A stretch of DNA of 64,000 bases. It comes from C-114 sp963719285 (GTDB lineage: Bacteria; Chloroflexota; Limnocylindria; Limnocylindrales; CSP1-4). Made by a program: the position numbers and the translations under genes. How positions within the stretch are numbered: the stretch's first letter is position 1; every line of letters begins with the position of its first letter. The notes below the pieces were generated by a model. It had not been told where the DNA came from and searched no databases. It saw nothing but the letters and a program-made list of their open reading frames with translations. The stretch covers positions 248,001 through 312,000 of the forward strand of contig CAVRBO010000001.1 of assembly GCA_963719285.1 (NCBI GenBank). The letters run 5' to 3'. Positions 26,472-35,659 of this stretch are shown one piece after another.

Positions 26472-27848
26472 TCAGCCGCCGTAGGCGCTCGTCTGGACCG
26501 TGTCGAGGTTGCTCAGGATCGAATCGAGCTTCGACTGATCCTTGACGAAGTCGAGGATCCCCTTCAGGAACGCGTCGCTCATCGCGACGGGCATCGCATC
26601 CGAGCCATCGAAGCGGAAGATCTTGGCGCTCGAGAGCGCCGCGGCCGACTTCTTCGAGATGTCGTCCGGATACACGTCGGGCGACACGGACTTGCTGCCC
26701 GAGATCGCCCCGCCGAGCTTCGGCCAGATGGCCTGCGCTTCGGGGGTGATGAGGTACTTCATGAGGGCCTTGGCCTGGGGCGTGTCGTTGAACATGCCGA
26801 GCAGGTCGCCACCGCCCGTGACCGCGCCCGCGTTCGCCGGGTTGAGGTCCGGCATCGGGAAGAAGTCATAGTCGGTGCCGGCCTTGATGCCGGCCGTGCC
26901 CTTGTCGAAGAAGCTCGTGATGAAGCTGGCCTGATGGGTGAACAGGCAGCCCGGGGGCGTCTTGAACAGCTGGTTCCCGGTGTCGCCGAAGTTCGTCCCA
27001 TCGATCGAGGTCGGATCGCCGTAGGCGCTGGAGACGGCCTTGCCGAACTCCTGCCAGGCGCTCTTGATCTCGGGCGAGGTCCACTTCTGCGTACCGGCGA
27101 CCCACGCGTCGTAGACGGTCGGACCGGACTGGCGAAGGACGAAGTCCTCGATCCAGTCGGTACCCGGCCAGCCGTCCGAACCCGGTCCGGACTGCAGCCC
27201 GATGCACCACTCCTTGGTGTTCGGGAGGTTGGCGAGCGCGGCGGTGGCCTTCGTCTGGAGGTCATCCCAGCTCGTCGGGACCCCGCCCGTGTAGATCTTG
27301 GGGTCGTACCAGATCAGGCCCTTGATGGAGCCCTTGAAGAACTCGGCGTACTGCTTGCCGTTGACCTGGAGCGCCGAGGCGCCCGGGGTATCGGCGACAT
27401 AGGCCGGCACGTCGATGACGTCCTCGAGCGGCTTGAGCACGCCCTGGTTGGCGAGCTCGAGGACCTTGCCCGGGCCGGGCAGGCCGGCGACGTCCGGAAG
27501 GTTGCCCGACGCCACGCCGGTGGTCAGGACCGCGTTGATGTCGCGGGTGCTGGTGTAGTTGATCGCGACGCCGGTGGCGTCGGTGAACGGCTTGAGCACG
27601 GACCGGAAGGCGAACTCCTCCGACTTGGGGTCGGTGCCTCCGCTCCACACGGCGACGATGCTGACCGAACCGCCGATCTGCCCGCCGGCGGCGGTGGCCG
27701 CGGCGGTCTCGGCGGCGGCGGTGGGCGAAACGCTACCCGGCGCCGCGGGCGAGGGCGTTGCGGCCGAGCCGCACGCGGCGGCGAGCAATCCGACGATCGC
27801 GGCGAAGGTCGCCGTCCGGCGGATCCCATGGACTGTTCTGTTGTGCAC
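26472..27848 (-). CDS. Sugar ABC transporter substrate-binding lipoprotein (alpha-glucoside type)
   Basis: 458 aa from GTG 27848. A purine-rich Shine-Dalgarno tract (27849-27860, containing GGAG and AAGGA) lies directly upstream, better than ATG 27905, which adds 19 non-signal residues. The N-terminus is a lipoprotein signal ending LLAAACG. The mature part is a CUT1-type extracellular binding protein ('VWSGGTDPKSEEFAFRSVL', 'YAEFFKGSIKGLIWYDPKIY', 'PGCLFTHQASFITSFF'), closest in my recollection to AglE-like alpha-glucoside binders. Encoded between the LacI regulator and the two permeases; the divergent alpha-glucosidase supports an alpha-glucoside substrate. Confidence 0.86.
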   Translation of the reverse strand: MHNRTVHGIRRTATFAAIVGLLAAACGSAATPSPAAPGSVSPTAAAETAAATAAGGQIGGSVSIVAVWSGGTDPKSEEFAFRSVLKPFTDATGVAINYTSTRDINAVLTTGVASGNLPDVAGLPGPGKVLELANQGVLKPLEDVIDVPAYVADTPGASALQVNGKQYAEFFKGSIKGLIWYDPKIYTGGVPTSWDDLQTKATAALANLPNTKEWCIGLQSGPGSDGWPGTDWIEDFVLRQSGPTVYDAWVAGTQKWTSPEIKSAWQEFGKAVSSAYGDPTSIDGTNFGDTGNQLFKTPPGCLFTHQASFITSFFDKGTAGIKAGTDYDFFPMPDLNPANAGAVTGGGDLLGMFNDTPQAKALMKYLITPEAQAIWPKLGGAISGSKSVSPDVYPDDISKKSAAALSSAKIFRFDGSDAMPVAMSDAFLKGILDFVKDQSKLDSILSNLDTVQTSAYGG

Positions 27849-27906
27849 TCTTCCTTCTCCTCTGCTGGTTCGACTCCGTCTGGTGCTGTGGTTGCCTCCT
27901 GTCATC

Positions 27907-28962
27907 TCAGCTGGCTGCCTCCTCCGATCCGGGATCCAGCCGCGTCGCGGTCGAGTCGCGGACGATGAGCTGCGTGGGCAGCAGCGTCCGGTGCTCGACA
28001 GGTCGGCCGGCGACCCGGTCCATCAATGCCCGTCCCGCGGCCGCACCCAACGCGTGGGCGGGCAGGCGGACGGTCGTCAAGGGGGGATCGAAATGCTCGG
28101 CGAGGGCGATGTCGTCGAAGCCCACGACGGAGATGTCCTCGGGCACCCGCAGCTTCGCTCCTCGCAGGGCCCGCAGCACTCCGAACGCGACGACATCGCT
28201 GGCCACGAACACGGCGGTCGGGACGATCCGGTCCAGCAGGGCCGCCATGGCCGCGTTCCCGCTCGCAGCGTCGAAACTGCCCTCGACGATGAGCGCCGCA
28301 TCGGGCGCGATGCCCGCCTGGGCGAGGGCGCTCCGGTAGCCGGCCACCCGTTCGGTGGCGGCCGTGTAGGCCAGCGGGCCGTTCGTCACGCAGGCGATGA
28401 CCCGATGGCCGGCCTCGATCAGGTGGTCGACCGCGCAGCGCGCCCCGGCCGCGTTGTCGACGTCGACGCTCGGGGCATCGAGGTCGGGTCGCGAGCCCTG
28501 CAGGACGACCGGGAAGCCCTCGCGCACGAGTTCGGTCAACTCGTCATCGTCGGTCCGCGGACCGGATACGACCAGTCCGTCCACCCGCTGCGAGCGAAGC
28601 AGGTCGGCATAGGTGCCCTCGCCCGGGGCCAACGGCTCGACAAGGACCCGATAGCCGCCCGACCGGGCGGCCGAGGCCAGGCCCCACAGCGTCTCGGACA
28701 GCAGCGCGTCGGCTGCCACCTGCTCCGCCGACTGGCGCAGGACGAAGCCGAGGGTGTGGGTCTGTCCGGCGGCGAGCTGACGGGCCGGACCGTGGGGGTG
28801 GTAGCCCAGCTCGCGCGCCGCGTCCTCCACCCGTCGCCACGTCGGCGTCGGGATCTGCCGATCGGTCCGACCGTTCAGGACGAACGACACCGTGGTCCGC
28901 GACACGCCGGCCCGGGCGGCCACATCGGCGCTGGTCGGTCGTCTTCGCGGCTCGTCGGGCAA
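27907..28962 (-). CDS. LacI-family transcriptional regulator
   Basis: 351 aa. The N-terminal HTH 'TSADVAARAGVSRTTVSFVLNG' (about 10-31) and hinge 'ARELGYHPHGPARQLAAGQ' are standard for LacI/GalR. The periplasmic-binding-like effector domain runs to the end ('FGVLRALRGAKLRVPEDISVVGFDDIALAEHFDPPLTTVRLP'). It is the first gene of the minus-strand sugar-uptake operon and divergent from the alpha-glucosidase, so it most likely represses both in the absence of an alpha-glucoside inducer. A palindromic operator overlaps its promoter. Confidence 0.92.
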   Translation of the reverse strand: MPDEPRRRPTSADVAARAGVSRTTVSFVLNGRTDRQIPTPTWRRVEDAARELGYHPHGPARQLAAGQTHTLGFVLRQSAEQVAADALLSETLWGLASAARSGGYRVLVEPLAPGEGTYADLLRSQRVDGLVVSGPRTDDDELTELVREGFPVVLQGSRPDLDAPSVDVDNAAGARCAVDHLIEAGHRVIACVTNGPLAYTAATERVAGYRSALAQAGIAPDAALIVEGSFDAASGNAAMAALLDRIVPTAVFVASDVVAFGVLRALRGAKLRVPEDISVVGFDDIALAEHFDPPLTTVRLPAHALGAAAGRALMDRVAGRPVEHRTLLPTQLIVRDSTATRLDPGSEEAAS

Positions 28963-29035
28963 CGGGCGACTCCGGCTACGGGTTCGGCCCGGGTCTGGGA
29001 CTTGACCCCGGGCGCGCTGGCGGTGGAGACTAACT

Positions 29036-29050
29036 CGCGTTAGTAACGCG
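29036..29050. promoter_or_regulatory. Putative LacI-type operator
   Basis: A perfect odd palindrome, CGCGTTA-G-TAACGCG, sits between the divergent lacI-type gene and the alpha-glucosidase. It overlaps the last base of the lacI-type -10 and the predicted start site. The palindrome and position are seen; binding by this regulator is inferred. Confidence 0.6.
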
Positions 29051-29079
29051 CATTATCGGGTTGTGGCGGCCGGCGTCAA
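29050..29079 (-). promoter_or_regulatory. Promoter of the LacI/sugar-ABC operon
   Basis: Read on the minus strand, -35 TTGACG (29074-29079), an 18-nt spacer and -10 TAATGC (29050-29055). The predicted start near 29043 falls inside the palindromic operator, an arrangement suited to autorepression. Confidence 0.55.
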
Positions 29080-29124
29080 GTCCGAACCTCCGACGACCCA
29101 CATCTCCCTGAGGGCATCCTTCGC

Positions 29125-30831
29125 ATGGATCGATCAGCCCCGCCGCGACCCGACCCGGCGTCGGTCGGGCTCGACCCAACGGCCACCCGGCTGCCCGGCC
29201 GGACCGACGATTGGTGGCGGACCGGGGTCATCTACCAGATCTACCCGCGCAGCTTCGCCGACACGAACGGCGACGGGTATGGCGACCTCGACGGCATCAT
29301 CGCCCACCTCGACCATCTCAACGACGGCACTCCCGCCTCGCTCGGGGTCGACGCCATCTGGCTGTCACCCATCTATCCCTCGCCCGGGCTGGACGTGGGC
29401 TACGACGTGTCCGACTACACGGGCGTGGATCCGCGGTTCGGCACGCTTGACGACCTCGAGCGCCTGCTGTCGGAGGCTCATCGGCGCGGCATCCGGGTCA
29501 TCCTCGACATGGTCCTGAACCACTCGAGTCACCTCCATCCCTGGTTCATCGCCTCGCGCGCCGACCGCACCAATCCCTATGCCGACTGGTACATCTGGCG
29601 CGATCCGGCCGGGCGGACCCGTGACGGGAAGCCGAAGGTGCCCAACAACTGGGTCTCCTACTTCGGTGGGTCGGCCTGGACCTGGGACGAGACCCGTGGG
29701 CAGTTCTACCTGCACACGTTCCTGCCCGAGCAGCCCGACTTCGACTGGCACAACCCGGCCGTCCGGGCGGCCCTCCTGGACGTCATCCGGACCTGGCTCG
29801 ACCGGGGCGTCGACGGCCTGCGCTTCGATGTCTTCAACGCCTTCTTCAAGCATCCGGACTTCCCCAACAACCCGCGCCGGATCGGGCGGCGTGGCGCCTA
29901 CAGCTGGCAGGACCACCGCTTCGACAAGGATCGACCCGAGCTCGCCGGACTGCTCGCCGAGATCCGCGCGATCGTGGATGAGAAACCCGGCCGGATGACC
30001 GTGGGCGAGCTGTTCAGCGGTACACCCGCGCAGGCGGCCGGATACGCCGCGCCCGGCCACCTCGTGTTCGACTTCCGGCTCATCGAGACGCCCTGGTCGG
30101 CCCGGGCCTTCGCGCGCTCCATCGCCGACCGCGCCGCGGGCTTCGGACCGGATCGCTGGCCGACCATCGTCTTGTCCAACCACGACCGATCGCGGCAGGC
30201 CAGCCGGTTCGATGGCGGGCGCCAGGGAGACGCCCGGGCCAAGGTCGCCGCCACGCTCAGCCTGACCCTGCGTGGGACGCCGTTCCTGTACTACGGGGAG
30301 GAGATCGGCCTGCGCGACGTCGCCGTCCCGAAGGCGGAGATCGTGGATCCGCCGGCGCGCCATGCGTCGCTCAGGTTCCCGTGGTGGAACCGCGATCAGG
30401 CGCGCGCGCCGATGCCATGGGGGGCGGGGCCGAACGGCGGGTTCACCAGCGCGGAGCGACCGTGGATGCGGATGGCGCCCGATTTCGCGACCCGCAACGT
30501 CGCGACCCAGGCGGCCGATCCGACGAGTGTGCTCTCGTTCTATCGCCGGTTGCTGTGGCTGCGCCGGGGCGAACCGGCACTCCACGGTGGTTCGCTGCGC
30601 TCGCTGGGCGTGCCCGCGCGGGACGTCCTGACGTACGAGCGGCAGGCCGACGGCACGGTCGCCCACGTCATCCTGAACTTCGGCAACCATACGGCCGAGG
30701 TCACCCTGCCGCCGCCCCCGGTCGGCCGATCCTGGGAGACCGTCCTGTCGACCCACGACCCGCTGCCGGAGCTGAGCGACGCGCGCCTGCGGGTGCGGGC
30801 ACTGGAGGCGGCGATCTTCCTCGCTCGCTGA
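29125..30831 (+). CDS. GH13 alpha-glucosidase (oligo-1,6-glucosidase/trehalose-type clan)
   Basis: 568 aa cytosolic (beta/alpha)8 glycoside hydrolase. 'GVIYQIYPRSFADTNGDGYGD' opens the barrel. Conserved regions I-IV are visible: 'DMVLNH', 'GLRFDVFNAF' with nucleophile Asp235, 'TVGELF' with acid/base Glu295, and 'LSNHDRSR' with Asp354. The C-terminal beta-domain ends normally. Homologues hydrolyse maltose, isomaltose or sucrose-type alpha-glucosides. It is divergent from the LacI/ABC operon across a shared operator, so it likely degrades the imported sugar. Confidence 0.9.
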   Translation: MDRSAPPRPDPASVGLDPTATRLPGRTDDWWRTGVIYQIYPRSFADTNGDGYGDLDGIIAHLDHLNDGTPASLGVDAIWLSPIYPSPGLDVGYDVSDYTGVDPRFGTLDDLERLLSEAHRRGIRVILDMVLNHSSHLHPWFIASRADRTNPYADWYIWRDPAGRTRDGKPKVPNNWVSYFGGSAWTWDETRGQFYLHTFLPEQPDFDWHNPAVRAALLDVIRTWLDRGVDGLRFDVFNAFFKHPDFPNNPRRIGRRGAYSWQDHRFDKDRPELAGLLAEIRAIVDEKPGRMTVGELFSGTPAQAAGYAAPGHLVFDFRLIETPWSARAFARSIADRAAGFGPDRWPTIVLSNHDRSRQASRFDGGRQGDARAKVAATLSLTLRGTPFLYYGEEIGLRDVAVPKAEIVDPPARHASLRFPWWNRDQARAPMPWGAGPNGGFTSAERPWMRMAPDFATRNVATQAADPTSVLSFYRRLLWLRRGEPALHGGSLRSLGVPARDVLTYERQADGTVAHVILNFGNHTAEVTLPPPPVGRSWETVLSTHDPLPELSDARLRVRALEAAIFLAR

Positions 30832-30898
30832 GGGCTTCCGGGCCGACCCGCATCGCCGCCGGAACGCCATCCGCGCCGGACTGTGGGAGACTCGGACC

Positions 30899-31969
30899 AT
30901 GCCCATCCCCGCGCTCCGGATCGCCCAGGTGGCGCCGCCGTTCGAAGCCGTGCCGCCGGCGGCGTATGGCGGGACGGAACGGATCGTCGCGACGCTCGTG
31001 ACGGAGCTCGGTCGACGCGGTCACGATGTGACGCTCTTCGCGAGCGGCGACTCCACGGCGCCGGCCCGTCTCGTCCCGGTCGTGCCTCGGGCCCTCCGGG
31101 CGCTCGGGCTGTCCACCGAGCCCGCTCCGTACCTCATCGCGACCCAGCTGGCCGTCATCCGCGCAGCCGGGGCGTTCGACGTGGTCCACGCCCACCTGGA
31201 GTTCGCCGGGCTCGTCCTCGCCCGAGCCTTGGCCGTGCCCACGGTCGTCACGTTCCACGGCCGGATCGACCAGCCCTGGGCCGGTGGCCTGCTCGCCGAT
31301 CCGCCATCCGGGCTCGTGGCGATCAGCGCGGCCCAGGCCGACTCCCGGCCCGAGGTGCCCTGGTCGATCGTCCACAACGGCCTCTCCCTGGGTCGCGCGC
31401 CGTTCGCGCAGCGGCGCGGCGAGGGTCTGTGCTACGTGGGCCGGTTCATGCCCGAGAAGGGCCTCGCGGAGGCGATCGGGATCGCCCGGCGGACCGGCAG
31501 GCCGCTCCGGGTGGCGGCCAAGGAGCCGTCGACGGCGGCCGAGCGGGCCTACTTCGACAAATCATTCGGGCCGGGCGCGCGGTCGGCCGACGTGGAGTAT
31601 CTCGGCGAGCTCGCCGGGCCCGCGCGCGACGAGCTTCTTGCCTCCAGTTTCGCGACCCTGATGCCCGGCGCCTGGCCCGAGCCGTTCGGTCTCGTGGCGA
31701 TCGAGTCGCTGGCCTGCGGCACGCCCGTGGTGGCGCGCCGGACCGGGGCCCTGCCGGAGATCGTCCGCGACGGGATCGACGGGATCATCGCCGACGACCC
31801 GGCCGAGATGGCCCGCCGCCTGCCCGTGGTGGAGGGTCTGGACCGGGCGGCGATCCGCGCGTCCGTCCTGACCCGGTTCTCGGCGGAGCGGATGGTCGAT
31901 GGCTACGAGGCGGTCTTCGCGCGACTCCTCGGCCTGGAGCAGCCGGTGACCGCGGGACGCGCGTCCTGA
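30899..31969 (+). CDS. Family 4 glycosyltransferase (GT-B)
   Basis: 356 aa. 'GGTERIVATLVTELGRRGHDVTLFASGD' is the N-terminal acceptor Rossmann motif, and 'LMPGAWPEPFGLVAIESLACGTPVVA' the donor-side GT4 EX7E motif. Two GT-B domains, no membrane span. Probably uses a nucleotide sugar. A GAGACT box ends 6 nt before the ATG, so the start looks leaderless. It lies 67 nt after the alpha-glucosidase and is convergent with a debranching enzyme. Acceptor unknown; a role in glucan or glycolipid synthesis is only a guess. Confidence 0.86.
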   Translation: MPIPALRIAQVAPPFEAVPPAAYGGTERIVATLVTELGRRGHDVTLFASGDSTAPARLVPVVPRALRALGLSTEPAPYLIATQLAVIRAAGAFDVVHAHLEFAGLVLARALAVPTVVTFHGRIDQPWAGGLLADPPSGLVAISAAQADSRPEVPWSIVHNGLSLGRAPFAQRRGEGLCYVGRFMPEKGLAEAIGIARRTGRPLRVAAKEPSTAAERAYFDKSFGPGARSADVEYLGELAGPARDELLASSFATLMPGAWPEPFGLVAIESLACGTPVVARRTGALPEIVRDGIDGIIADDPAEMARRLPVVEGLDRAAIRASVLTRFSAERMVDGYEAVFARLLGLEQPVTAGRAS

Positions 31970-32071
31970 TCGGGATGCCTCACCGGCGTCCACCGGGGCA
32001 CGGAATTCGAGCGTCGTGACTGGTCGTCGTGGGCGGTGACGCCTCCGCGTGTTGACGGCGCCGCGTCGGCG

Positions 32072-34306
32072 CTAGACCCGGATCGTCACCTCGAGGTCGC
32101 CGTCCTTGCGCAGGACCTCGGCGCTCGTGTTGCCCCGCCAGCGGTGGATCAGGAGATCCACGGACGCCGAGCCGACCCGTAGGTTCGAGACCGTGAGCTT
32201 GCCGAGCCAGGTCGGCAGGTGTGGTCGCACGAGTTCCAGGGCGTGCTCGTCGGCACGGGCGCGGAGTCCCAGCATGGCCCGGATGATGAGCAACGGCGCC
32301 GCCGCGGCCCACGCCTGGGGCGAGCACGCGACGGGGTAGGGGACCGGGACGCCGACGGAGGCGCGGTCGAAGCCACAGAAGAGCTCGGGCATCCGGGAGT
32401 CCGGGAAGAACTGGGCGACCTCGAACATCTGCCCGGCCAGATCGTTCGCCTCGCGGTCGAACCCGTAGCGCTTGAGACCGGCCACGATGAGCGCGTTGTC
32501 GTGCGGCCAGATGCTGCCCACGTGGTAGCTCAGGGGGTTGTAGCCGGGCTGGCCGGCGGCGTACGTGCGGACCCCCCAGCCCGAGTGGAGCCCGGGACCG
32601 GTGAGCCCGTCCACGACCGCCCGGGCCCGGCGCGGATCCACGATCCCGCTCCACAGCGCCTGCCCCTGGTTCGAGGTGACCGTGTCGGCCGGGCGCTTGT
32701 CCCGGTCGAGGGCCATCGCGTAGGCGTTGAGGTCGGGCAGCCAGAAGACCTCGTCGAAACGCTTCCGGAGGGTCTCCGCGTCGGCCTCCAGCCGGTCGGC
32801 GAGGGCGACGTCCCCGCGTCGCCGGGCGAGCCGGGCCATCCGGCGCTTCGCGTCGAAGACATAGCCCTGGACCTCGGCCAGGGCGATCGGCGGCTCCATC
32901 GTCGCGCCGGTCCGGTCGCGCACCGCGTCGGCCGAGTCCTTCCAGCCCTGGTTGATGAGTCCGCGGGTGGCGCGCCGCTGGTATTCGACGAACCCGTCAC
33001 CATCGAGGTCGCCCGACCGGTCGATCCAGTCGAGCGCCGCCAGGGCGTTCGGCCAGAGCCGGTCCACGAGCGCCTCGTCTCCGGTCCAGTCGAAGGTCTC
33101 GCCGAGGAGCACGAGCCAGAGCGGGGTCGCGTCGGCCGTGCCGTAATAGGCTCCGAACGGCAGTTCGCCGGTCCCCGACATCTCGCCGGTCCGCAGCTCA
33201 TGGGGGATCTTGCCCGGCTCCGCGTCGTGATCAGGGTCATCGACGGTGGCCTGGTGCGCGGCGAGGACCTCGAGCGTCTCGACCGCGAGGCCGGGCCGGA
33301 CCGCGATCGCCTCATAGGCGGTGATGAGCGCGTCCCGACCGAACAGCGTGGCGAACCATGGGACGCCGGCCGCGACGTACCGTTCGCCCGGCCCGGGGCC
33401 GTCGTTGACGAGCAGGCGCAGGTCCGTCAGCCCGCGCTCGACGAGCCGGTCGAACAGCTGGTTGTCCGAACGGATCACGGCCGATCCCTCCACCCACCGG
33501 GCGTAGGCGGCCTCGCCGTCGGCTTCGCTGATGTCTGGGGGATCGGGGAATGCGACGAGGGTCGGCTGGGCCGGATCCTGATCCGCCGACTCGGTCGCCC
33601 AGACCGACCAGGCGATCTCCGTGTGGGCGCCCGGCTCGACCTCGCGCCGCCAGCGGACGACGACCGAGCCGCCTTCGATCCCGTCCGTCGCGGCCTCAAC
33701 CTCGGCCGCCGGGAACGCCACGAACGTCTGGCGCAGCACCTTGTCGAGGCCCAGGTAGCCGAACGCGATCCGCCGGTCGTCGATCGAGATCGGGCCGAGC
33801 CGTCCTCGCTCGGGCCGGTGGTAACCGCGGACCTCGAAGATGTCCGCGCTGTCCATGCCCAGGGTCAGCTCGATCGTCAGGTCGACCGCATGCTCGGTGA
33901 AGTTGGCGATGACCAGGCGCTCGGCGAGTCCGGCGCCCAGGACCCGGTGGCGGGTGATCGCCAGCGACTGGCGCTCGAGGGACCGGCCCGCGTCGATCTT
34001 GTCGCCCGGATCGCGCCGTTGCTCAGGATTCGTCAGCTGGATCGTGCCTCGGAAGCCGTCCCACGCGTCCCCGCGCAGGAGGGTCGGCCGGAAGCCATCG
34101 ACCCGCAGGACCGAACAGGACAGGATCCGTGTCTCGCCCGAGTAGAGGCCCAGCCCGCGAGAGTCCGGATGGATGTCCCCGAACGGGTCGCCGATCAGGT
34201 ACAGGTTGCCGTGCTTGAGGACGTCCGTGCCGCCCAGGTCGGTCGCCCGCTCGATCGTCGGCTCGGCGGGCTGGAACGTCCGGATCGCCGGGTGCGCGCT
34301 CGACAT
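32072..34306 (-). CDS. Amylo-alpha-1,6-glucosidase-type protein with GDE_N_bis domain
   Basis: 744 aa from ATG 34306 (GTG 34312 is an alternative). The N-terminal ~220 residues fit the GDE_N_bis domain ('GLYSGETRILSCSVLRVDG', 'ERLVIANFTEHAVDL'). The rest is a GH-type (alpha/alpha)6 barrel like glycogen debranching enzymes ('VPWFATLFGRDALITAYEAI', 'GWKDSADAV', 'YNPLSYHVGSIWPHDNALI'). Proteins of this type act on alpha-1,6 branches or related glucosides in the cytosol. It is convergent with the GT4 gene. A second debranching-like gene at 39165 belongs to a different subfamily, so the two are probably not redundant copies. Confidence 0.85.
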   Translation of the reverse strand: MSSAHPAIRTFQPAEPTIERATDLGGTDVLKHGNLYLIGDPFGDIHPDSRGLGLYSGETRILSCSVLRVDGFRPTLLRGDAWDGFRGTIQLTNPEQRRDPGDKIDAGRSLERQSLAITRHRVLGAGLAERLVIANFTEHAVDLTIELTLGMDSADIFEVRGYHRPERGRLGPISIDDRRIAFGYLGLDKVLRQTFVAFPAAEVEAATDGIEGGSVVVRWRREVEPGAHTEIAWSVWATESADQDPAQPTLVAFPDPPDISEADGEAAYARWVEGSAVIRSDNQLFDRLVERGLTDLRLLVNDGPGPGERYVAAGVPWFATLFGRDALITAYEAIAVRPGLAVETLEVLAAHQATVDDPDHDAEPGKIPHELRTGEMSGTGELPFGAYYGTADATPLWLVLLGETFDWTGDEALVDRLWPNALAALDWIDRSGDLDGDGFVEYQRRATRGLINQGWKDSADAVRDRTGATMEPPIALAEVQGYVFDAKRRMARLARRRGDVALADRLEADAETLRKRFDEVFWLPDLNAYAMALDRDKRPADTVTSNQGQALWSGIVDPRRARAVVDGLTGPGLHSGWGVRTYAAGQPGYNPLSYHVGSIWPHDNALIVAGLKRYGFDREANDLAGQMFEVAQFFPDSRMPELFCGFDRASVGVPVPYPVACSPQAWAAAAPLLIIRAMLGLRARADEHALELVRPHLPTWLGKLTVSNLRVGSASVDLLIHRWRGNTSAEVLRKDGDLEVTIRV

Positions 34307-34448
34307 GACCACAGTCTATCGAGGCCGGTGGGGGCGAGGGCCACTCAGCCGTCGGCGAGCGCGAGGCCGGCCGCGGCTGAGCGACCCGCGGACCGGCACG
34401 CTGGTAGGATGGCGGCAGACCATCGAGCCACGACACGGGGACCCTCGC

Positions 34449-35195
34449 GTGCCACTCGACTTCCTCAAGCGCAAGGGCGGCGATGCCGCGACGCCGACGG
34501 GCGCTTCGTCCGCCGCGAACACGATGTCCGAAGAGGTCACGGCCCAGGAATACCAGCTCAAGCTGTACTACGCCGGTAAGAGCAGCGAGGGCGTCCGGAT
34601 GAAGGCCGGCCCGCGCGCGCTGAGCGAGCTCCCGTCGATGCTCATCGGCCTGGCCCAGAGCGAGGTCGAGGTCGTCGAGCCCCTGCCGATCGAGTTCGGC
34701 CAGGCGACGCCGAACATCGCGCGACCGTCCGAGGCCATGCAGTGGCTCAACGCGCATCACGAGAGCGGCCCGATCACCCGGCACGCCCTGGTTGTCCTCG
34801 AGTCGATCGACGCGATCGACCTGGCGTTCGACACGTTCGTCTGCGCGCTGCTCGACGGCGAAGTGGACACGTCCGGCTACCCCGAGTACAACGCGATCAT
34901 CGGCGGGGTCGCGTCGCACTGGGACGAGGCGACCGGCGACATGATCGTCCGGTCCGTCGTGGGCTGGGGCGGGAAGGGCGTCCGCGGCGACACGGATCGG
35001 ATCGGCGGGCGGATCCTCGGCGGGCTGCTGACGAACGTCCTCGCCAACCAGTTCGCGATGGGCCTGACCCAGATCGAGCGCCCGGTCCCGGCCGCCGGCC
35101 GGGGCGGCCTCGTGTGCGCCCATTGCGGGTTCGCCTCGGGGCACGAGCGCGCGTTCTACTGCCCCAAGTGCGGCATGCGCCTCCTGCGCGGCTGA
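34449..35195 (+). CDS. Hypothetical protein with C-terminal zinc ribbon
   Basis: 248 aa from GTG 34449; the frame open upstream runs antisense to the neighbouring gene. A short basic start (LDFLKRKGG) and a Thr/Ser/Ala linker are followed by an unrecognised alpha/beta domain ('GVRMKAGPRALSELPSMLIGL', 'HALVVLESIDAIDLAFDTFVC'), a Gly-rich 'DRIGGRILGGLLTNVLANQ' segment, and a C-terminal ribbon CAHCG...YCPKCG. A TAGGAT box at 34405-34410 gives a ~38-nt leader. First of a four-gene same-strand cluster with FmdB, an HTH protein and a YihY-like protein. Function unknown. Confidence 0.72.
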   Translation: MPLDFLKRKGGDAATPTGASSAANTMSEEVTAQEYQLKLYYAGKSSEGVRMKAGPRALSELPSMLIGLAQSEVEVVEPLPIEFGQATPNIARPSEAMQWLNAHHESGPITRHALVVLESIDAIDLAFDTFVCALLDGEVDTSGYPEYNAIIGGVASHWDEATGDMIVRSVVGWGGKGVRGDTDRIGGRILGGLLTNVLANQFAMGLTQIERPVPAAGRGGLVCAHCGFASGHERAFYCPKCGMRLLRG

Positions 35196-35214
35196 CCGAC
35201 CCGACCCGTCCCGG

Positions 35215-35658
35215 ATGCCCACCTACGACTATGTCTGCGGCGCCTGCGGCCATCGCGTCGAGGTGATCCACGGGGTCCATGACCACGGACCGGCCGAATG
35301 CCCGAACTGCCATGCCCGGGCGATGCGCAAGGCGATCGTCACGCCCACGGTGCTCTACAAGGGCACCGGATGGGCGAAGAAGGACCGCGGCGCCAGCGCG
35401 AGCACGAAGGCCGCGGCCAGGGCCGACGCCGGCGGCTCGAGCGGCGCGGCGAGCTCGTCCGACTCGGGCGGCTCAGGTTCGGACAAGGGCTCAGGTTCGG
35501 ACAAGGGCTCAGGTTCGGACAAGGGCTCAGGCTCCGACAAGGGCTCGGGCTCCGACAAGGCATCGGGCTCCGACAAGGCATCGGGCTCGTCATCGGGCTC
35601 GAGCTCGAGCGGCTCGAACGCCTCGGGAACCGCGACCACGACCGCGACGGGCGACTGA
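35215..35658 (+). CDS. FmdB-family zinc-ribbon protein with GSGSDK repeats
   Basis: 147 aa. The N-terminal ~45 residues are a FmdB/CxxC_CxxC_SSSS domain ('MPTYDYVCGACGHRVEVIHG', 'CPNCHA') with four zinc-binding cysteines. The remaining two-thirds is a low-complexity Ser/Gly/Asp/Lys tail built from six GSGSDK-type repeats encoded by an exact or near-exact 18-bp tandem array. FmdB proteins are small putative regulators of formamidase/amide metabolism in a few organisms and otherwise uncharacterised. ATG 35215 begins with the classical MPTYDY start. 19 nt after the previous gene and 1 nt before the next. Confidence 0.88.
   Translation: MPTYDYVCGACGHRVEVIHGVHDHGPAECPNCHARAMRKAIVTPTVLYKGTGWAKKDRGASASTKAAARADAGGSSGAASSSDSGGSGSDKGSGSDKGSGSDKGSGSDKGSGSDKASGSDKASGSSSGSSSSGSNASGTATTTATGD
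35470..35577 (+). repeat. 18-bp tandem repeat inside fmdB-like gene
   Basis: Six units of 18 bp. The first three (35470-35523) are identical (GGCTCAGGTTCGGACAAG) and the later three diverge at one to four bases. All stay in frame and encode GSGSDK. The identical leading units suggest recent expansion by slippage. Confidence 0.9.
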
Positions 35659-35659
35659 G

